Program-made: the position numbers and the translations under genes
Notes under the pieces: model-generated
The model's input: only the letters and a program-made list of their open reading frames with translations
Told to the model about the DNA's origin: nothing
Database searches by the model: none
In this document: positions 6,406-7,754 of the stretch, piece by piece
Position numbering within the stretch: the stretch's first letter is position 1
Layout of the letters: every line of letters starts with the position of its first letter
DNA from: Nitrososphaerota archaeon
GTDB taxonomy: Archaea > Thermoproteota > Nitrososphaeria > Nitrososphaerales > Gagatemarchaeaceae
Reading direction: 5' to 3'
NCBI GenBank assembly: GCA_005877365.1
Contig: VBPP01000023.1
Span: forward strand, 1-7,754
DNA length: 7,754 nucleotides

Positions 6406-6582
6406 ATGGCCTGCAGGAGGTGCAGAACACTCACGAACGAGAAGGTCTGCCCCAACTGCGGCAGCACCGAGTTCAGCAACGAGTGGTCGGGGCTGATAAT
6501 CGTGCTTAACCCTGCGAAGTCGCAGGTCGCGAAGACCCTAGCGATCACAAAGCCGGGCAGGTACGCCCTCAAGGTAAGCTAG
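6406..6582 (+). CDS. spt4: Transcription elongation factor Spt4 (RpoE'')
   Basis: A 58-residue zinc-finger protein beginning MACRRCRTLTNEKVCPNCGS. Spt4 forms a heterodimer with the NGN domain of Spt5 (NusG family) and raises RNA polymerase processivity by closing the clamp over the DNA. Four zinc ligands are visible as two CxxC pairs: Cys3/Cys6 and Cys15/Cys18. The rest (EWSGLIIVLNPAKSQVAKTL, then GRYALKV) is the short beta domain that contacts Spt5, with the family's WSG and GxYAL features. The length is normal for archaeal Spt4. The ATG at 6406 is preceded by purine-rich sequence that includes a GGAG immediately before it. The gene is 25 bp after rpo7 and 10 bp before the DUF359 gene. Confidence 0.96.
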   Translation: MACRRCRTLTNEKVCPNCGSTEFSNEWSGLIIVLNPAKSQVAKTLAITKPGRYALKVS

Positions 6583-6592
6583 GGGGGCCTCC

Positions 6593-7120
6593 ATGCCCCT
6601 CAAGGAATATCGGCTTCCAAGTTCTCTCAGAGAGAGGCTGGCCAAGCCGATCGGGAAGCTCTTCAAGGATGAGGAGACGAAGGGGCGAGCCTTCAGGTCG
6701 GAGCTCGAGAAGGCCAGCTTCGTAATCACGGTCGGGGACAGGGTCACCGAGAGGATCGCTGAGCTGGGGAGAATCCCGGAGGTCCAGGTCGTCGATGGAA
6801 GGGAGAGGAGGGTGGAGAGAAGGATGCCGGACGTGCACTACACTAGATTGATCAGGGTGAGGAACCCCCCGGGCACGATAACCAATGAGGCTCTCGACGG
6901 GATCGCTCAAGCGGTCAAGAAGAGGGACGGGTCTGTGAGGGTCGTCGTCGAGGGTGAAGAGGACCTCCTCGCGATCGCGGCCGTCTCCGCGGCACCCATC
7001 GGCTCGAACATTTACTACGGACAGCCCCTCGTGGGGGTGGTCCTTGTCAGGGTAGACAGGGCCGCCAAGAGGCGCAACGGTGAGATCCTGAAAGAGATGG
7101 GCGTCCCGGAGTCAGGTTAA
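6593..7120 (+). CDS. GTP-dependent dephospho-CoA kinase (DUF359 family)
   Basis: Last step of archaeal coenzyme A synthesis: phosphorylates the 3'-hydroxyl of dephospho-CoA using GTP, replacing the unrelated bacterial ATP enzyme CoaE. The family was characterised in Thermococcus. The 175-residue length is normal. Conserved blocks are visible in order: LPSSLRERLAKPIGKL (8-23), ITVGDRVTERI (45-55), VVDGRERR (66-73), NPPGTIT (91-97), VVVEGEEDLLAI (117-128, with the acidic EGEED cluster likely at the active site) and YYGQPLVGVVLV (141-152). The ATG at 6593 follows a G-rich AGGGGGG stretch that overlaps the spt4 stop codon. The position between spt4 and rps24e is the one this family occupies in many archaea, consistent with cotranscription. 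Its own TAA stop lies inside the TATA-like element upstream of rps24e. Confidence 0.94.
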   Translation: MPLKEYRLPSSLRERLAKPIGKLFKDEETKGRAFRSELEKASFVITVGDRVTERIAELGRIPEVQVVDGRERRVERRMPDVHYTRLIRVRNPPGTITNEALDGIAQAVKKRDGSVRVVVEGEEDLLAIAAVSAAPIGSNIYYGQPLVGVVLVRVDRAAKRRNGEILKEMGVPESG

Positions 7121-7130
7121 TATTGTTGGC
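7117..7130 (+). promoter_or_regulatory. Second TATA-like element, upstream of rps24e
   Basis: TTAATATTGTTGGC matches the element before rpoE (5757-5770) at 12 of 14 positions and overlaps the DUF359 stop codon. It could be an internal promoter that boosts the ribosomal-protein genes. Against this, a start site about 26 nt downstream of the TATA centre would fall near 7146, after the good Shine-Dalgarno sequence at 7137-7143, making that site useless in the shorter transcript. Confidence 0.35.
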
Positions 7131-7136
7131 CGATAA

Positions 7137-7143
7137 GGAGGAG
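7137..7143 (+). promoter_or_regulatory. Shine-Dalgarno site deciding the TTG start of rps24e
   Basis: GGAGGAG lies 5 nt before the TTG at 7149. An in-frame TAA at 7134-7136 rules out any start further upstream, so together they fix the TTG as the start codon. This is the strongest ribosome-binding site in the window. Confidence 0.75.
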
Positions 7144-7148
7144 AAGGT

Positions 7149-7484
7149 TTGGAAATAAGAAAGAAGACAGAGTCGAAGCTGCTCGACCGCGTCGAGCTCG
7201 AGGTGCTCATTCCGGAGAGGGCGGGGAAGATCTCCAGGAACGAGGCGGTCGGGATGGTCGCGGAGGAGATGAAGGTTGGAAAGGAGCGGGTCGGGCTGAT
7301 AACGCTGAAGCAGCAGGCCGGGACGAGGGATGTGGTGGGCAGGTTCGGGGTCTACGGATCTGAGGAGGCCATGAAGAGGACTCACCCCCAGCATCTCACA
7401 GTGAGGCTGATGACAAAGGAGGAGAGGGAGAAGTTGAAGCAGGCGAAGAAGAAGGCGAAGACTCCGACGACGGAGGCGAAGTAG
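7149..7484 (+). CDS. rps24e: Small ribosomal subunit protein eS24 (S24e)
   Basis: Archaeal/eukaryotic-type 30S ribosomal protein with no bacterial counterpart. The 111-residue protein opens MEIRKKTESKLLDRVELEVLI, the usual beta hairpin of S24e. Next come the helix region SRNEAVGMVAEEMKVGKERVGL (29-50), LKQQAGTRDVVGRFGVYGSEEAMKR (about 53-77, matching the GxxxvxGxaxvYdseeamkk pattern of the family) and a Lys/Glu-rich C-terminal tail. The TTG at 7149 is the only possible start and has a GGAGGAG site 5 nt upstream. Its 28-nt separation from the DUF359 gene contains a possible internal promoter. Its stop is followed after one base by the likely CTG start of rps27ae, so translation of the two may be coupled. 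Confidence 0.95.
   Translation: MEIRKKTESKLLDRVELEVLIPERAGKISRNEAVGMVAEEMKVGKERVGLITLKQQAGTRDVVGRFGVYGSEEAMKRTHPQHLTVRLMTKEEREKLKQAKKKAKTPTTEAK
7472..7476 (+). promoter_or_regulatory. Shine-Dalgarno site for the CTG start of rps27ae
   Basis: GGAGG inside the last codons of rps24e, 9 nt before CTG at 7486. It lies at a sensible distance for that codon and for no other candidate start, so it supports initiation there. The A/G-rich coding sequence around it makes a chance match possible. Confidence 0.5.
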
Positions 7485-7485
7485 T

Positions 7486-7754
7486 CTGTCCAAGCAGCAG
7501 CCGGCTCCCGCACCACCTCCTGCGGCCAAGACGCCGCCCCCGGCGCCAGCAGCGTCGGCTCCCGCGGGGACGGAGGAGAAGAAGCCCGAAAAGAAGGAGA
7601 AGCCGAAGGCTCCCAAGAGGCGGATTCAGGTCTGGAAGCTCTACAAACTCGAGGGTGACAAGGTGACGCGGCTGAGGCGGGAGTGCCCCCGGTGCGGGAG
7701 AGGCTACTTCATGGCGGAACACAAGAACAGGCTCTCCTGCGGCAACTGCGGCTA
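7486..7754 (+). CDS. rps27ae: Small ribosomal subunit protein eS31 (S27ae), 3' edge, probable CTG start
   Basis: Zinc-ribbon 30S ribosomal protein; in eukaryotes the homologue is made fused to ubiquitin. The frame open to the window end contains the S27ae core WKLYKLEGDKVTRLRRE followed by CPRCGRGYFMAEHK and CGNCGY. The two CxxC pairs (Cys67/Cys70 and Cys85/Cys88, numbered from CTG) bind zinc. Before the core is a low-complexity tail of about 46 residues, first Pro/Ala-rich, then Lys/Glu-rich. The last two bases (TA) leave the final codon open: a tyrosine, so a stop just beyond the edge, is likely given CGNCGY. No ATG, GTG or TTG occurs in this frame between the upstream TGA at 7435-7437 and the zinc-ribbon core. 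CTG at 7486, 1 nt after the rps24e stop and 9 nt after GGAGG, is therefore the best start. A sequencing error or a different non-standard start is the alternative. Confidence 0.9.
   Translation, partial: MSKQQPAPAPPPAAKTPPPAPAASAPAGTEEKKPEKKEKPKAPKRRIQVWKLYKLEGDKVTRLRRECPRCGRGYFMAEHKNRLSCGNCG

Noticed and set aside
5937..6572. 211-codon minus-strand frame opposite rpoE and spt4
   Set aside because: Antisense of two conserved genes, without family motifs or start signals.
7438..7485. Possible in-frame N-terminal arginine-rich extension of S27ae (SRRRRRRRLRRRSS-like)
   Set aside because: The frame is open but has no start codon, and the same bases encode the tail of S24e; the poly-Arg reading is a frame artefact of AAG/GCG codons.
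7047..7616. 189-codon minus-strand frame rich in Leu, Arg and Gly
   Set aside because: Mirror image of the Lys/Glu and Pro/Ala codons of rps24e and rps27ae; low complexity and no domain.
1..7754. CRISPR array, tRNA, rRNA or insertion sequence
   Set aside because: No regularly spaced direct repeats, tRNA-like cloverleaf, rRNA signature, transposase motif or flanking inverted repeats were seen on either strand.

Overview
The window is archaeal. The right third carries a gene cluster found only in Archaea: RNA polymerase subunit Rpo7 (RpoE), the Spt4 zinc-finger elongation factor, a DUF359-type GTP-dependent dephospho-CoA kinase, and ribosomal proteins S24e and S27ae. TTG/GTG starts, AGG/AGA-rich arginine codons, TATA-like boxes close to start codons and mixed leaderless and Shine-Dalgarno signals agree with this. 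The S27ae and Rpo7 sequences look most like the TACK side of Archaea (Nitrososphaerota/Bathyarchaeia-like). That placement is an impression from motifs, not a computed phylogeny. The DNA is GC-rich throughout.

Left and middle (1-5708): a surface-glycan or nucleotide-sugar region. A plus-strand NAD-dependent sugar epimerase, cut by the left edge, runs tail-to-tail into four minus-strand genes. In their transcription order (right to left) these are a multi-pass polysaccharide flippase (5708-4188), a class I SAM methyltransferase (3965-3309), a UDP-glucose/GDP-mannose dehydrogenase family enzyme (3175-1805) and ammonia-dependent NAD synthetase (1762-968). The epimerase and nadE overlap by 20 bp at their 3' ends. 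No glycosyltransferase lies in the window, so this is only part of a larger pathway: sugar-nucleotide synthesis, methyl decoration, lipid-linked glycan export, and supply of the NAD that the epimerase and dehydrogenase use.

Right (5709-7754): a 90-bp divergent intergenic region separates the flippase from the information-processing operon rpoE-spt4-DUF359-rps24e-rps27ae, which is tightly packed (gaps of 25, 10, 28 and 1 nt). The last gene is cut by the right edge.

Points that most deserve a second look: (1) rps27ae has no ATG/GTG/TTG available and appears to start at CTG 1 nt after the rps24e stop, with a well-placed GGAGG. (2) The methyltransferase frame stays convincingly coding for about 34 codons upstream of its only usable start, up to an in-frame TAA, with no start codon in between. 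This suggests a frameshift, a broken 5' end or an unusual start. (3) A near-perfect 16-nt palindrome sits exactly there. (4) A 14-nt element matching at 12 positions lies upstream of both rpoE and rps24e. I did not find a clearly new biological system. The two start-codon anomalies are the strongest unexplained signals.
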